The notes under the pieces: generated by a model
What the model was told of the DNA's origin: nothing
Seen by the model: only the letters and a program-made list of their open reading frames with translations
Database searches by the model: none
In this document: piece after piece, positions 39,001-49,365 of the stretch
Numbering within the stretch: the stretch's first letter is position 1
Layout: the number at the start of each line of letters is the position of its first letter
Source: Branchiostoma floridae
Lineage: Eukaryota; Chordata; Leptocardii; Amphioxiformes; Branchiostomatidae
DNA length: 64,000 bases
NCBI RefSeq assembly: GCF_000003815.2
Contig: NC_049997.1
Location: forward strand, 8,796,431 to 8,860,430
Direction: 5' to 3'
Made by a program: the position numbers and the translations under genes

Positions 39001-40211
39001 ATGTTCCTGATGATGATTATTCTATTCTATCTCTACTCTAGATCCACCCCCAGCAGAACGGAAACAACATGTTCTGTGGGCAGGCGTGGCCAGTAAGCCA
39101 GGTTTTTGCCTACAAGGCGTACTTCATGTTCCTGATAATGATTATTCTATTCTATCTCTACTCTAGATCCACCCTCAGCAGAACGGAAACAACATGTTCT
39201 GTGGGCAGGCGTGGCCGGTGAGCCAGATGTTCTCGTACAAGGCGTACTTCATGTTTCTGATGATGATTATTCTATTCTATCTCTACTCTAGATCCACCCT
39301 CAGCAGAACGGAAACAACATGTTCTGTGGGCAGGCGTGGCCGGTGAGCCAGATGTTCTCGTACAAGGCGTACTTCATGTTTCTGATGATGATTATTCTAT
39401 TCTATCTCTACTCTAGATCCACCCCCAGCAGAACGGAAACAACATGTTCTGTGGGCAGGCGTGGCCAGTAAGCCAGGTTTTTGCCTACAAGGCGTACTTC
39501 ATGTTTCTGATGATGATTATTCTATTCTATCTCTACTCTAGATCCACCCTCAGCAGAACGGAAACAACATGTTCTGTGGGCAGGCGTGGCCTGTGAGCCA
39601 GATGTTCTCGTACAAGGCGTACTTCATGTTCCTGATAATGATTATTCTATCATATCTCTACTCTAGAGCCACCCTCAGCAGAACGGAAACAACATGTTCT
39701 GTGGGCAGGCGTGGCCGGTGAGCCAGATGTTCGCGTACAAGGCGTACTTCACGTTCCTGATGATGATTATTCTATTCTATCTCTACTCTAGATCCACCCT
39801 CAGCAGAACGGAAACAACATGTTCTGTGGTCAGGCGTGGCCAGTGAGCCAGATGTTCGCGTACAAGGCGTACTTCACGTTCCTGATGATGATTATTCTAT
39901 TCTATCTCTACTCTAGATCCACCCTCAGCAGAACGGAAACAACATGTTCTGTGGTCAGGCGTGGCCAGTGAGCCAGATGTTCGCGTACAAGGCGTACTTC
40001 ACGTTCCTGATGATGATTATTCTATTCTATCTCTACTCTAGATCCACCCTCAGCAGAACGGAAACAACATGTTCTGTGGTCAGGCGTGGCCGGTGAGCCA
40101 GATGTTCGCGTACAAGGCGTACTTCATGTTCCTGATGGTGGCGGAGTACGCTGTACCGTCACTCTGCATGGCCTTGTGTCTGCTCTTCGTCTGGTGCAAG
40201 GTGCATACAAA

Positions 40212-40243
<32 letters not shown>

Positions 40244-41526
40244 GTTTTTGAGGCTACCAACTTCAATTTGAAGACTTTTGTAGCCTATATAGGAAAGTCG
40301 TGTAAAGTGCCTTTCCCAAGGGCACAAGATCGGTGACCTTCTGGACCTGAGTCAAACGTGCTGCCGATTGCACCACGCGGTCCTACGATATCTGCACAAT
40401 GGTCTATACAGCTACTTGTTTACATTCAATATCAACAATTGATAATTTAATTTGCTGCTGAGAAGTTAAGTTATCTTTGTTTTCGTGTTTTTTTGCAAGA
40501 ATCTACATATCAATCATCTATCTAAAAGTGGAAATTTTTGCCTAGAATAACCGCCTAACGACGTGTACTAGGACTAATCAAACTTGGTGAATTTTCATAA
40601 GATTTTGTTGTCCTTGAGTCCTTGATAGACATATTTTATAACGTTCACTGATTTTGGTTTGAACAACAAGGTTTTAGGGGTTTGTTGCTCAACTACACTT
40701 GTTTTCCTATACATAATAATGTAGAACTTCAAATTAAAAATATATACATAATTATCTTACATACCTATTTGTTATCTTTTGTTTACTTTAATAGAGGCAT
40801 TAACTTTTGTTTCTAAAGACTAAACTAGCTGCCAAGAATTTTATGTGTTTTGAGGTTCTTTTGAACTACTTTTATTTGTCTTTTCCTTTACCATATGTTC
40901 TTGAATAGTATTAAAAACATTGTATGTATTTCTATGCAAATTCTACATTTCTACTTTTTTTTTCTCCATTACTACAGGTTTGGGGCCGTCGGTTCCCCGG
41001 GACCGAGAACGCGTCCATTCGCCGTGCGAGAGAAAAGTCCCGTAAGAAAACCATCCACCTCCTGGTTCTGGTCATCATGTTCGTGGTGTGCTGGACGCCT
41101 TACTACACCTACAGTCTCGTGCGAGACTTCTTCGACGTGCTGCAGACGTACCACCTCAACACAGACCTCTTCTACATCGCAGAGGTCTTCGCGAAGAGCA
41201 ATAGCATGATCAACACCGTGGCCTACATAGTTTTCAACGAGAACATCATGATGTACGTGCGGAGTTTGGTCTCTTTCCTCCGTACACGAGCGGGGAAACG
41301 GCGCACGATCAGTCGATATGGGTCACAGCCGACCCGGAGAACCAGCCTGCGGAGACGCCCCATGATTGTGCAGGTTGAAATGGCGGTGTTGCCGACTGAA
41401 CATGAGGGCAGCCCGGGGAAACTTTGTTTGTCGCCCGTCCGCACCACTGCTTGTAGCGTTACCTCTACCCCGGTGGCGGTGCATCGAAATAATGAGCCTG
41501 CAGTTGCCCACCATACTCAGCTCTGA
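33010..41526 (+). CDS. Prokineticin-receptor-like class A GPCR, four coding exons
   Basis: Exons 33010-33590, 37703-37823, 40042-40200 and 40978-41526 join to 469 aa. The first intron is phase 2 and splits Arg194; the others are phase 0. All obey GT-AG, though the exon-3 donor (AAG|GTGCAT) is weak. Seven helices are visible: GxGN at 109-112, D140 in TM2, disulphide Cys169 and Cys246, W219 in TM4, P273 in TM5, CWTP at 325-328 in TM6, and INTVAY at 365-370 replacing NPxxY. N-glycosylation sites are N29 and N42. Closest family by eye is the prokineticin receptor: LYVSTNxLLxIxIDR, FCGQxWPVxQ, KxYFxF, IVRDFF-like TM6/ECL3 and SNSMINT in TM7 all match. The family couples to Gq and senses small cysteine-rich peptides (established). 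Odd: DRY is DRC, and exon 3 sits behind a 13-fold array. The start at 33010 has a strong Kozak context (AAGATGG); an in-frame ATG at 32839 would add 57 residues. AATAAA at 41711-41716 fits the 3' end. Other neuropeptide receptors remain possible. Confidence 0.85.
33553..33915 (+). repeat. Triplicated exon-1 donor region in the GPCR gene
   Basis: The end of exon 1 with its donor (CTCTATCGACAG|GTCAGTT, intron from 33591) is followed by two partial copies with the same junction at 33725 and, as CGGCAG|GTCAGTT, at 33851. Each copy also repeats downstream intron sequence (CTCGTCTGGTTTACTTGG, TTTCACTTGTAA). Copies 2 and 3 lack the upstream part of the exon and any matching acceptor, so they look like decoy donors. 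Confidence 0.8.
34102..34145. repeat. (CATT)n microsatellite
   Basis: CATT repeated about ten times in GPCR intron 1, with slight imperfection at the 3' side. Confidence 0.9.
34609..34776. mobile_element. MITE family C with perfect 9-bp target duplication
   Basis: Inverted ends TAGGGTACCATCCGGATAGT and the complement of TAGCCTGGGTACCATCCAAA extend into GTAGTTCGCTCC on both sides. They are flanked by GTCTGAGAC at 34600-34608 and 34777-34785. The core has two copies of AAGCGACTGTATATAGT. A 9-bp duplication points to Mutator-like transposases. Located in GPCR intron 1. Confidence 0.85.
34845..35010. mobile_element. MITE family A, partial copy
   Basis: Retains the core (ATAATTTAGATATTGTAATACG, AAGACGACAAAATACAC-type sequence, AAATTCGTTCTTTAT) and the right end (CCCGCAATGCCACAAGCGTG ... 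GGTGAGAGTGCAC). The left terminus is missing. In GPCR intron 1. Confidence 0.6.
35385..35431 (-). repeat. Retrotransposon 3' tail fragment
   Basis: Shares AAGCTCAAATCGGCC, the GCAGG hairpin centre and CTTATTGAGGTCAT with 16652-16695. Probably a severely 5'-truncated insertion of the same non-LTR family; in GPCR intron 1. Confidence 0.45.
36727..37102. mobile_element. piggyBac-like MITE with TTAA flanks
   Basis: Starts CCCTATCCAGACTGGGC after TTAA (36723-36726) and ends with the complement of CCCTATCCAGCCGGGGG before TTAA (37103-37106). Exact TTAA duplication and CCC termini fit piggyBac. The right subterminal region is a C run. The family differs from 26206-27177 in sequence. In GPCR intron 1. 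Confidence 0.75.
38199..38294. mobile_element. Short inverted-repeat element (96 bp)
   Basis: CGCCAAATAGCAATTACTCA at the left and its complement at the right form a ~25-bp near-perfect stem around a 45-bp loop. Looks like a minimal MITE in GPCR intron 2. Confidence 0.65.
38539..40138 (+). repeat. 13-copy, 125-bp array of splice acceptor plus 5' half of GPCR exon 3
   Basis: Units start (first exon base) at 38539, 38667, 38792, 38917, 39042, 39167, 39292, 39417, 39542, 39667, 39792, 39917 and 40042. The first interval is 128 bp, the others 125 bp. Each unit has a pyrimidine-rich intron end (CTATTCTATCTCTACTCTAG), then coding sequence for IHPQQNGNNMFCGQAWP and VSQMFAYKAYFMFLM. The next unit then begins in place of the rest of TM5. 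Only the last unit continues (VAEYAVPSLCMA...) to a donor at 40201. The acceptor of unit 3 is mutated (CTCTCG). Because 125 is not divisible by 3, read-through from one unit into the next shifts frame and stops within about 40 codons. Confidence 0.95.
40215..40243. repeat. (CTTT)n microsatellite
   Basis: About seven CTTT units starting 15 bp after the GPCR exon-3 donor. Confidence 0.9.
40275..40385 (-). repeat. SINE family 2, short copy
   Basis: GGAAAGTCGTGTAAAGTGCC, TTTCCCAAGGGCACAAGATC and a degraded tRNA-like head (ATTGCACCACGCGGTCC) match 10185-10508. In GPCR intron 3. Confidence 0.65.
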
Positions 41527-44110
41527 GATCTGATCCGACCTGATCTCAGATTGATTTTTACTAAAAAAAATTGTACACAAACTACGGTTTTTGCCAGTAT
41601 TACCTAGGATCAAGCTTCTGTTTTTGCTTTGATTAACCATCTTTCTCTAACCAGCCCACCAGCAAAATCGCAATTTGCTTTGATTAACCAATTAGTGATT
41701 TGTGAACAAAAATAAAACGCCATCGGCATTACCACAAAAAATCAAAGTATTCTCACTTTGAAGTAATTCATATGATTTATTAATCTTTGAAACAGAAACT
41801 AGCTCTTCTGTTCAAAGAAACCGGGATGTATTTGATACGATGAAAACGATAATAATCTAAAATGGTCGTAATGAGGGCACAAATCGCAATGTTTTGTTTT
41901 TTCTCCGCTATAGTTTTCTGGAATAAAAGGCATCTCTCTGTGGTGTAATTTACCTAATTTGGAGAACTTAGAAGCGGGAAATCCTGGTGTCACCTCCCAG
42001 AGGATGAAGTGAACTAGAAACGTCTGTATGGATATAAAAAAAATGCAATCTGATCGTAATAATGTCAAAAAAACAAATCGAATATCCTTATATTTGTTAT
42101 TATACAAATTGTTAAAATGAAACAGCATGATTAGTATCTTAAAAACTAAGCCCATGTTGTTCTCAAGAAAACCGGATCTTCTTTTTTACTCAACGATGCA
42201 AAATAAGAGTAATGCCTAGGTTGATAAACGAGTAATTTGTGTATTAACCAGCTTTTAATGCAAAATAAAAACTATCTTTGTTAATCTACTGAATAGAAAT
42301 TACATTCCCTTAAAATGAAAGTACATGAGAAATCAAGAAAGGTCTTGCCAAAAAAGAGCAATGTCGAGTCACTTAACCACTTTAACTTCACGTACTGTCA
42401 GTGGTGAATTGACTTATTTTCACTTATTTCATACTTTCACGTATGAAAAAGAAATGCCTCATGAACCGCAATGAGCAATATGCATGAATGGTGACACGTT
42501 ACTTAGTGTCGTAGACGATTTACGACAAAGCTAAAGCGTGACCAACGTTTCAAAACAAATACCTAACAACATTTTCCGTGCCGATTTGTATAATGTACAC
42601 TGACTTCCCCATTATCTAACAACGTTTGTTGTGTTCGGTCGAGCAAACATCCTTCGCGACAACGTTGCTCGTTAAAAGCTACTGAGATGACAAAACAATT
42701 GATGAAATAAAAAAAAAGACGTCCATTGGGAACCTTCTCTGTCTGATTCTATGTAACATCCTCTTCCTTTGTAAAGATAATATTGCTTTGCAAAAAATGC
42801 CTTAAAGCATTGCTAACGTCAACTAAACGTAAGATTACTCGCTTGTTTGGTAGACCTTTGAACTTGTTTATGTAAGAGAAGCTATATCATCCCGCAGGCC
42901 TCTTGTCGCGATTAACTTATGCCTTGCAATCTGAAGAATACTTTCATGTAGAACACTCACCTTCTTTATGTAAAAGATGAAAGAAAGCTTGTGGCTAGCG
43001 GCAAATTCGCGTAAAACACTTACAAACACTTCCCTAGACTTGCTGCTACTGAAATTGAGACCTATTTTACGTAACTACGAAGTTTTAATAAGGAGCCAAC
43101 AGCTACGCAGCGAACAAGTCATCCAGCTTGTTAGGTCCAATTTAAAAGCAATCAGCGATACGCTTGACAACGTCGTCGGCAGACGTAAATCAAAGGTTTC
43201 AGCTAAGGCCAAAAGGTGATCACTAAAGGGCAAATCTCTCTGTTGGTGCCCCTTGACACCACAACAACTGCTTCATACAGAGGTAGCGATTACAAAAGAT
43301 TACGCAGTTGCACGGAGGTGAATTTCGAAGGCCATTTGATATCATGGTTATTTCAAAAGAACGGAATTGAATTCCCAAAGACCTTTAGGTTTAAGTGCTG
43401 CAAATATACGATAAGGAATCCGAATGACTAACAACTTGATGCTCTATTCTCACGTATATGGCTCTTTATGAGAAATCGATTTTGAGAATTCATATCTTGT
43501 GCAGCCGATGCGATTTTCTTAAAATGCGTTGGTGCCATAGAGATGCCCGTCTCTAGTTGGTTAGATATGACCATGGGTTTGGTACGTGGTTGGACTGGTT
43601 TAAGGTGAAATAAGAAAGCAAAGAGCGTATGCCTCCGTAAATATGTAGTGTTTTTTTTTTAAATTTCAAAAGGTTATAGCCTTAGCATTGCCATGCGCAA
43701 TAACAGTCGGTGCTTAGTAGGTCTCATGAGGTCACAAATTGAGGCAACTGAACTTCTAGAGATTCTGTTGTAACTTCAAAATAGATCTAGAAATCATATG
43801 TGAGCTGAACCGTAATTAGTACTTTGATAAACATCAATTCTTCAGCAATGATCATAGATACTAATTGGGTGCTGTGGGACAGGCACTACACATCAAACAC
43901 AATTCTTAATTGTATTTTGATCAAACTTTCATTGGTGCATGACTTCAGACGTAATTTTTTTAACCCATTTACCTCGATCATTGATTTTCATCACCTTTAC
44001 CCCCATGCCCAGGTCAGGTACAGATCTTTACACTTACGTTAAATGAGGAAAGTCGTGTTGAGCCGTTTTCCATGTATTAACCCAATATCTAGATCTTGAC
44101 TCCGCTAGCA
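41527..44110. other. GPCR 3'UTR start, then no gene recognised
   Basis: AATAAA at 41711-41716 is the likely GPCR polyadenylation signal. Beyond it, an 80-codon ATG frame at 42977-43219 is lysine/arginine- and leucine-rich but matches no family and lacks convincing splice sites. The remainder is AT-rich. Confidence 0.45.
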
Positions 44111-44344
44111 TGCACTCTTACGGGACTTGGGGCACGCTTGCGGCATTACGAGGTTCGTTCACTACGTCGCTCTTTTGTTATTTTTTTTTATAATTGAGGT
44201 ATTGCATAATACGTAAAAGTCTGACTTAGAAGACGACAAAATACGCAGAAAAATAAGAAAATTCGTTCTTTATCTCTGAAATTCGTTGAGTATCTTTCGA
44301 ACCCCGCAATACCGCAAGCGTGCCCCAACTTCGGTGAGAGTGCA
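44111..44344. mobile_element. MITE family A, complete
   Basis: TGCACTCTTACGGGACTTGG at the left pairs with AACTTCGGTGAGAGTGCA at the right. Subterminal GGCACGCTTGCGGCATTACG and ATACCGCAAGCGTGCC are also complementary. Core TAATTGAGGTATTGCATAAT and AAATTCGTTCTTTATCTCTG as in the other copies. Confidence 0.75.
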
Positions 44345-45097
44345 CCTTACGTATACGCCAGGCTATGAAATCTTTTCGCTTATAATTGAACCGTTTCAAA
44401 GATTTACCTACGGAGAACTTGAATACATTCATGAATTCCAATGCTTTCTTCCTGAATTTATTTGGGTATGCAAAGCAAACATTTCCGACAAGACAGTCAC
44501 ACTCCCAAAAGGTTGTAAGATGCATTGGAAGGATTATTTCTTATGATTAAAGCAGAGCCTCCCCAGTGTTGATTTATTTGACTTCAGCTAAAATATTCAA
44601 TAATGCCTCAACCTCTTTTTCAATTTATCTAAAGCCAGCTTTATGCATATGTATACAACATCAATAAGATTAAACATTTCCTTGGCTACCTCATGCTACG
44701 ATCGTTTGATAAAACATATGACATATATTCATTAAACTTATAAGTGGTTATTTATAATTAAAGCAATGATAGTCACTGACGATATGAACACAAATATTAA
44801 TTTTAACATGTGTATATAATATACATATATTGTATCAAGATGTACATAATTCATTACGTAGAAGTGAATGCCCGAGAAAATGTTGGAATGTATGAAATTT
44901 AAGAAAAGTTTGTGAATATTTTTGATAGTTTATGACTGGTTGATACTAGAATCCATTTGCAGATAGCATATGGATGAAGTATGTATCATACATATGCGAG
45001 GGCAGGTCCCATTGCGAGGTGTAGTCAGAATTAATGTGGAATAACGTACTTCAGCTCAAGCTGTGAAAAATCAGTACAGATGTAACTTATGTAAGGT
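44345..45097. other. No gene recognised
   Basis: AT-rich spacer; no supported exon. Confidence 0.4.
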
Positions 45098-45294
45098 ATA
45101 ATTTAGTTCGCTAGTAGGGAGTTAGACTCCCCCACTCCCTGTGGAGTTATCAATCACATACTCCGCGCGCTTCCTGTTTACTCTTCAACGTATCTATCAA
45201 AGTTACTGGATAAGAATAACTTTTTCCTTCACCAAAACGTGGAAAAGTGAGAGGTAAAGTACAGGGGTGTAAAGTGCTTATTTTGTCTGACGCA

Positions 45295-45531
45295 AAGGTG
45301 GTATCTCACTACAATTGGGCCACCGGTGCGGCACTGCGGGGTTCGTTTACCGCGGCACTGTTGTGTTATTTTCGCCGATCAGCTATTGCGTAGCACGTAA
45401 AAATATGACTTAGAAGACCACAAAATACGCAAAACGCAAGAAATTTTGTTTTTTATCTCTGAAATTCGTTGAGTATCTTCCTAATCCCGCAGTGCCGCAA
45501 GCGTGACGCAAGTCCATTGAGATACCACCTT
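45295..45531. mobile_element. MITE family A
   Basis: AAGGTGGTATCTCACTACAA and the complement of AAGGTGGTATCTCAATGGAC are the ends. GGCCACCGGTGCGGCACTGC and CCCGCAGTGCCGCAAGCGTG are subterminal. Confidence 0.75.
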
Positions 45532-45689
45532 AAGGTGTAATTTGGTTCACTAGTAGGAGTTAGACACACCCCCCCCCCTCCCTGTGGAGTTATCAATCAC
45601 ATACTCCAAACTTCCTGTTTACTCTTCAACGTATCCATCGAAGTCGATGGATGAGAATAACTTTTTCAACGTGGCAAGGTGTGTCGTAA

Positions 45690-45853
45690 TAGCCTGGGTA
45701 CCATCCGGAAAGTAGTTCGCTCCGGCGTTAATTCTACACCATATACAGTCGCTTCTCGCTCTGACATTTATCATACACAATATGCAGTCACTACTCTTAT
45801 GTTCTGTAGCTGGTAATAGAAGCGAAGATAGGAGCAAACTACCACCCGGGCTA
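45690..45853. mobile_element. MITE family C with degenerate 9-bp target duplication
   Basis: Ends TAGCCTGGGTACCATCCGGA and the complement of TAGCCCGGGTGGTAGTTTGC. Flanks GTGTCGTAA and GCGTGGTAA agree at 7 of 9 positions. The uninterrupted counterpart lies in duplication unit 1 (GAGAGGTAA near 45248). Confidence 0.75.
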
Positions 45854-45938
45854 GCGTGGTAAAGTGCGGGGGTGTAAAACTATCATTATGTCTTACGTAA
45901 CAGGATATGAGTCATAACTTGCCAAGCAACATACAAGA

Positions 45939-46172
45939 AAGGTGGTATCTCGCTGTACTTGGGGCACCGGTGCGACACAGCGGGGTTCGTTCACTGCGGC
46001 ATTGTTGTGTTATTTTCGCGGATGTTTTATTTATATATTAGATATTGCGTAATACGTATGACTTAGAAGATAAGGAAATACACAAAAACGTAAGAAAATT
46101 CGTTCTTTATCTCTGAACATCTTTCGACCCGCGCAGTGACGTAAGTGTGACGCAAGTACAGTGACATACCGC
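45939..46172. mobile_element. MITE family A
   Basis: Left end AAGGTGGTATCTCGCTGTAC and right end ACGCAAGTACAGTGACATAC; the core matches the copy at 45295-45531. Confidence 0.7.
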
Positions 46173-47916
46173 ATACAGTGACGAAATGAATATGCTCGTC
46201 AAATTTAGATTTACATTCAGATAATATTTGTACGTCTGTTCCAGATGTGTCTTCTCGTATTAATGTAATTTGTCATAAAAATTATTGTTTACAAATTCGG
46301 ATCCACTTGAAGTTCTTATAATGATTATTGTTTACAGCTACAGTGCCAAAATATCATTACTATTAATATAATTATATATCAATATTATTATTGTTATTGT
46401 TATAATAGTTGTTAATAAATACAATGTCTCTTTGATGTGCTATGTACGTTGGAATCAAATAACTTGTACTTTTTTATTATGATACGCTTGATAATATTGT
46501 TTCGTGAACAACTTATACAATTTTGTTATGTTAGATTTTATGTGACAGAAAATGCCTCAAAAAGGAAGTATAGATGAACTTGTGTTCTGCAACTAGATTT
46601 ATTTATTATAAGACATTCAGTGATCGTCTATTTTATTGCTTATTCTTATATGATGTATGTTTTTCGTCTGTAGCCTTTGGTTTTGATTGATGATATACAA
46701 ATATTATTACCAGTAGTATAGATATATGGACGTGTTTAACGTAGAGAAAGTCTATGAGACTCAGTGCATTATTTTTCATAGAAATCCATTCGAAAGAGGC
46801 TGGTTCCTCCGTTTTGTTGTAAAACTATTTGATAATGTATTTATCATCTACGATGATGCTGATTATCAATTATGATTATTCAATTTGTATCAATGGCTTA
46901 TTGTAAAGAAACTTCAAATTGTACATACTTATCTAACTGTGATGCATAGTTTCAATAAATATATTTGTTGAGAGTGAAAATCCCGCGTACGTATTGTATG
47001 TGTCTCAGAATAACGTTATGACTTGCACGTTATATGAAATATATAAGGAAAGAATAATTGCCCTGAAAAGACATTACATGCTGTTTCACCCCCGATGAAA
47101 TGAAATCAATGTTTTACACCGCGAAAACCGCATTGCAAAGAAATAGAGTGCCATTGACATAATAATGTTCGGCCATCGCACGTTGGTATCTTCAGCTATC
47201 ATATCAATATTGGAGCATTCCACATGATACTGTGAATGTCCAAATTTTCGCTTATGGTTCAGATTATAGTCTAACGTTGATCCGAAATGAAAAAAATGTG
47301 TTTTGTCTTTTGCCCTTTTGCTCCCTTATCTCAGCAATACTTACTGATTATTGTGCAGTAGTATGAAATGGAGGCGTCATTTATTACGGCAAAAAAAATA
47401 TTATCATCATCATTACAATCACCGCAAATACGCACGAATACTAACCAGGCACATATGAAAACAGACTCGATCATCAAACACAATTTACGGTACGTTCTAC
47501 TCAATATAAATCAGTGACAGTTGACCATACCGTTAGTGCGGAAAGTGACTATTATGTTTATCTGTAGCACTCTTGCGGAGTCGTAAATGGGGCCGCACAC
47601 TATTTCATTTTCCTTCTGGCTGTCCGCAAAGGCACCTGTGTCTATATTTCGTGAATATAGCGATGCTATAACCCCATTTCCTTACAAAATTTATGATAAA
47701 TTCTCGCGACCTTGAGACCGTTCTACAGTACACCAAAACGGTTTTATCAATATGCTGTAAAATGTGTCGTTTTTATGGATTCCAAACCAATTCGTCGCGT
47801 CATTTACACTCTAATATCTCCATTTTCTTCACCGGAATTGCTCTTGTTGTAGATTGGTCGTCCCAATTTGAAGGTCGCTGAACACACCTGTTCTGAAAAT
47901 GAGTCTATCTCCTGAG
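46173..47916. other. No gene recognised
   Basis: Very AT-rich, with poorly ordered ATTATT-rich tracts near 46360-46420. Sequence at 47835-47890 (AATTGCTCTTGTTGTAGATT) is repeated at 48165-48220 on the other side of a MITE, indicating a small duplication. Confidence 0.4.
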
Positions 47917-48159
47917 GCCTTGTCCACTAGACGGCGATCGCGCTGCGCTCTCACTGCGACCTAAATATGATATGTGTAACTTTAGTTTTCACACTGGGTA
48001 TATCGTAAAAAAGGTAAATGTGTACTTGACTGAGGAGACAACAAAACGCACAGAGTATAAAAAGATTCGTTTCTTTTCTATATGAATCGTTGAGAGATAT
48101 GTCAAATCTTAGGTCCCAGAGAGAGCGCGGTGAGAGCGCCGTCCTAGTGGAAAGGGGGT
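47917..48159. mobile_element. MITE family B
   Basis: GTCCACTAGACGGCGATCGC at the left and the complement of CCCCCTTTCCACTAGGACGG at the right, with GCGCTCTCACTGCGACCTAA and CCCAGAGAGAGCGCGGTGAG subterminal, as in 9774-10013. Confidence 0.75.
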
Positions 48160-48417
48160 ATCACCAGAATTGCTCTTATCGTAAATTGACCGTCCCAATT
48201 TGAAGCTCACTGAACAAATCCGTACACGGCGCACTATTTTCCTATCTAGCCTTGCCTGTTACAGTTGATAAGAGCTGGTATAAAGCAATTACGGAGGCGT
48301 TACGCTATTACTTTGCACGTGTAATAACAAGCGTCAGCAGGAATGGACATTCACCTTGCCATGTGCTACATTATAATTACCGCCCTATCATTTGCATGTT
48401 AATCATTATGTTTATAT

Positions 48418-48658
48418 CCCTTTCCACTTCGACGGTGTGTACTCTCACTGCGCTCTATCTGCGACCTAAAATTTGACATATCGCTCAACGAATTGTATAG
48501 AAAAGAAACGAATCTTTTTAAACTTTGTGTGTTTTGTTGTCTTCTCAGGCACACTTTTACGTTTTGCATGATATACCCAGTGTAAAAGTGAAGGTTACAC
48601 ATATCCTATTTAGGACGCAGTCAGAGCACAGCGCGATCGCCGTCTAGTTGAAAGGAGG
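48418..48658. mobile_element. MITE family B, inverted relative to the copy at 47917
   Basis: CCCTTTCCACTTCGACGG at the left; GCGCGATCGCCGTCTAGTTG then AAAGGAGG at the right. The core is the reverse complement of the preceding copy's core. The left end is the more diverged. Confidence 0.65.
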
Positions 48659-48824
48659 ACAGTAGGAGAATTTGTAATATAAAAGGTAACGTATAAACAA
48701 TCGGCTAAATAATATTGGGTACCAATCCATCAATGATCATTGGGGCTTGCTCTACATAATTTAGAGGCAAAGTAAGAAATGATTTGAAGCTGCATATTTT
48801 GGTGTGCATGTATTTGGTAACAGC

Positions 48825-48902
48825 TAGCCTGGGTACCATCCGTACTCTACCGGGGCTCCTTACGCTTGCTACCCCTAAAAAATACGGATGGTACCCAGGC
48901 TA
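48825..48902. mobile_element. MITE family C, 78-bp hairpin form
   Basis: TAGCCTGGGTACCATCCGTA and its exact complement enclose 38 bp (CTCTACCGGGGCTCCTTACG...). Flanks GGTAACAGC and GGTAACATC match at 8 of 9 positions. The inner CTACCGGGGCTCCTTAC block recurs at 57322. Confidence 0.85.
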
Positions 48903-49365
48903 GGTAACATCGTGGCTGCATGTGCAGAAATTTGTCGCTTTCTTCATTTTGTGCTTGTAACTTTACTTCCTCCCGTCCCCCTTCCTGCTTTCCATTTCTA
49001 TCTCCAACTCGATGGTTTCCCCATGTTCCCCCTCTACCACCCTTTGCCTTCATTTCCTTCCTTCAATACTTCTCAGAACTACATCCTGTAGACTATGAAC
49101 ACAGCAAACATGTCCGCAAATAACCCCGAGAGGCCTTACACTAAGAGTCACAAAAACACGCGTGTTCTACACAAAGATAAGACGAGCCTTCTGATTGGTC
49201 AAATTGGTCATTGATCAAATTCGAACGCTAGCTCACAAGATAGAAATATACTACAGTTGTGGTGAAAAGGAACACCTAAATCTTAAACATTCGTGACTGT
49301 GAACCGTCTGCGTTTATTTGTGCTTTTTATGTTGATGTGAGTAACAATTCAGAAAAAGCTTACAG
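48903..49365. other. No gene recognised; upstream region of dispanin gene 1
   Basis: Pyrimidine-rich patch at 48960-49080. No supported exon. Confidence 0.4.

Larger units (their letters stand above)
45098..46172. repeat. Tandem duplication of a ~195-bp segment plus a MITE
   Basis: Unit 1 is 45098-45531 and unit 2 is 45532-46172. Both start with TAATTT(A/G)GTTC(G/A)CTAGTAG, share CCCTGTGGAGTTATCAATCA and TTCCTGTTTACTCTTCAACG, and end in a family A MITE. Unit 2 is longer because a family C MITE (45690-45853) is inserted and some extra sequence follows it. Confidence 0.75.

Noticed and set aside
38539-40138. CRISPR-like repeat array
   Set aside because: Units are contiguous 125-bp tandem copies without variable spacers, and they encode a GPCR exon.
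42977-43219. 80-codon ATG frame, basic and leucine-rich
   Set aside because: No family resemblance and no upstream acceptor or promoter; the following frame starts with GTG and is meaningless in an animal genome.
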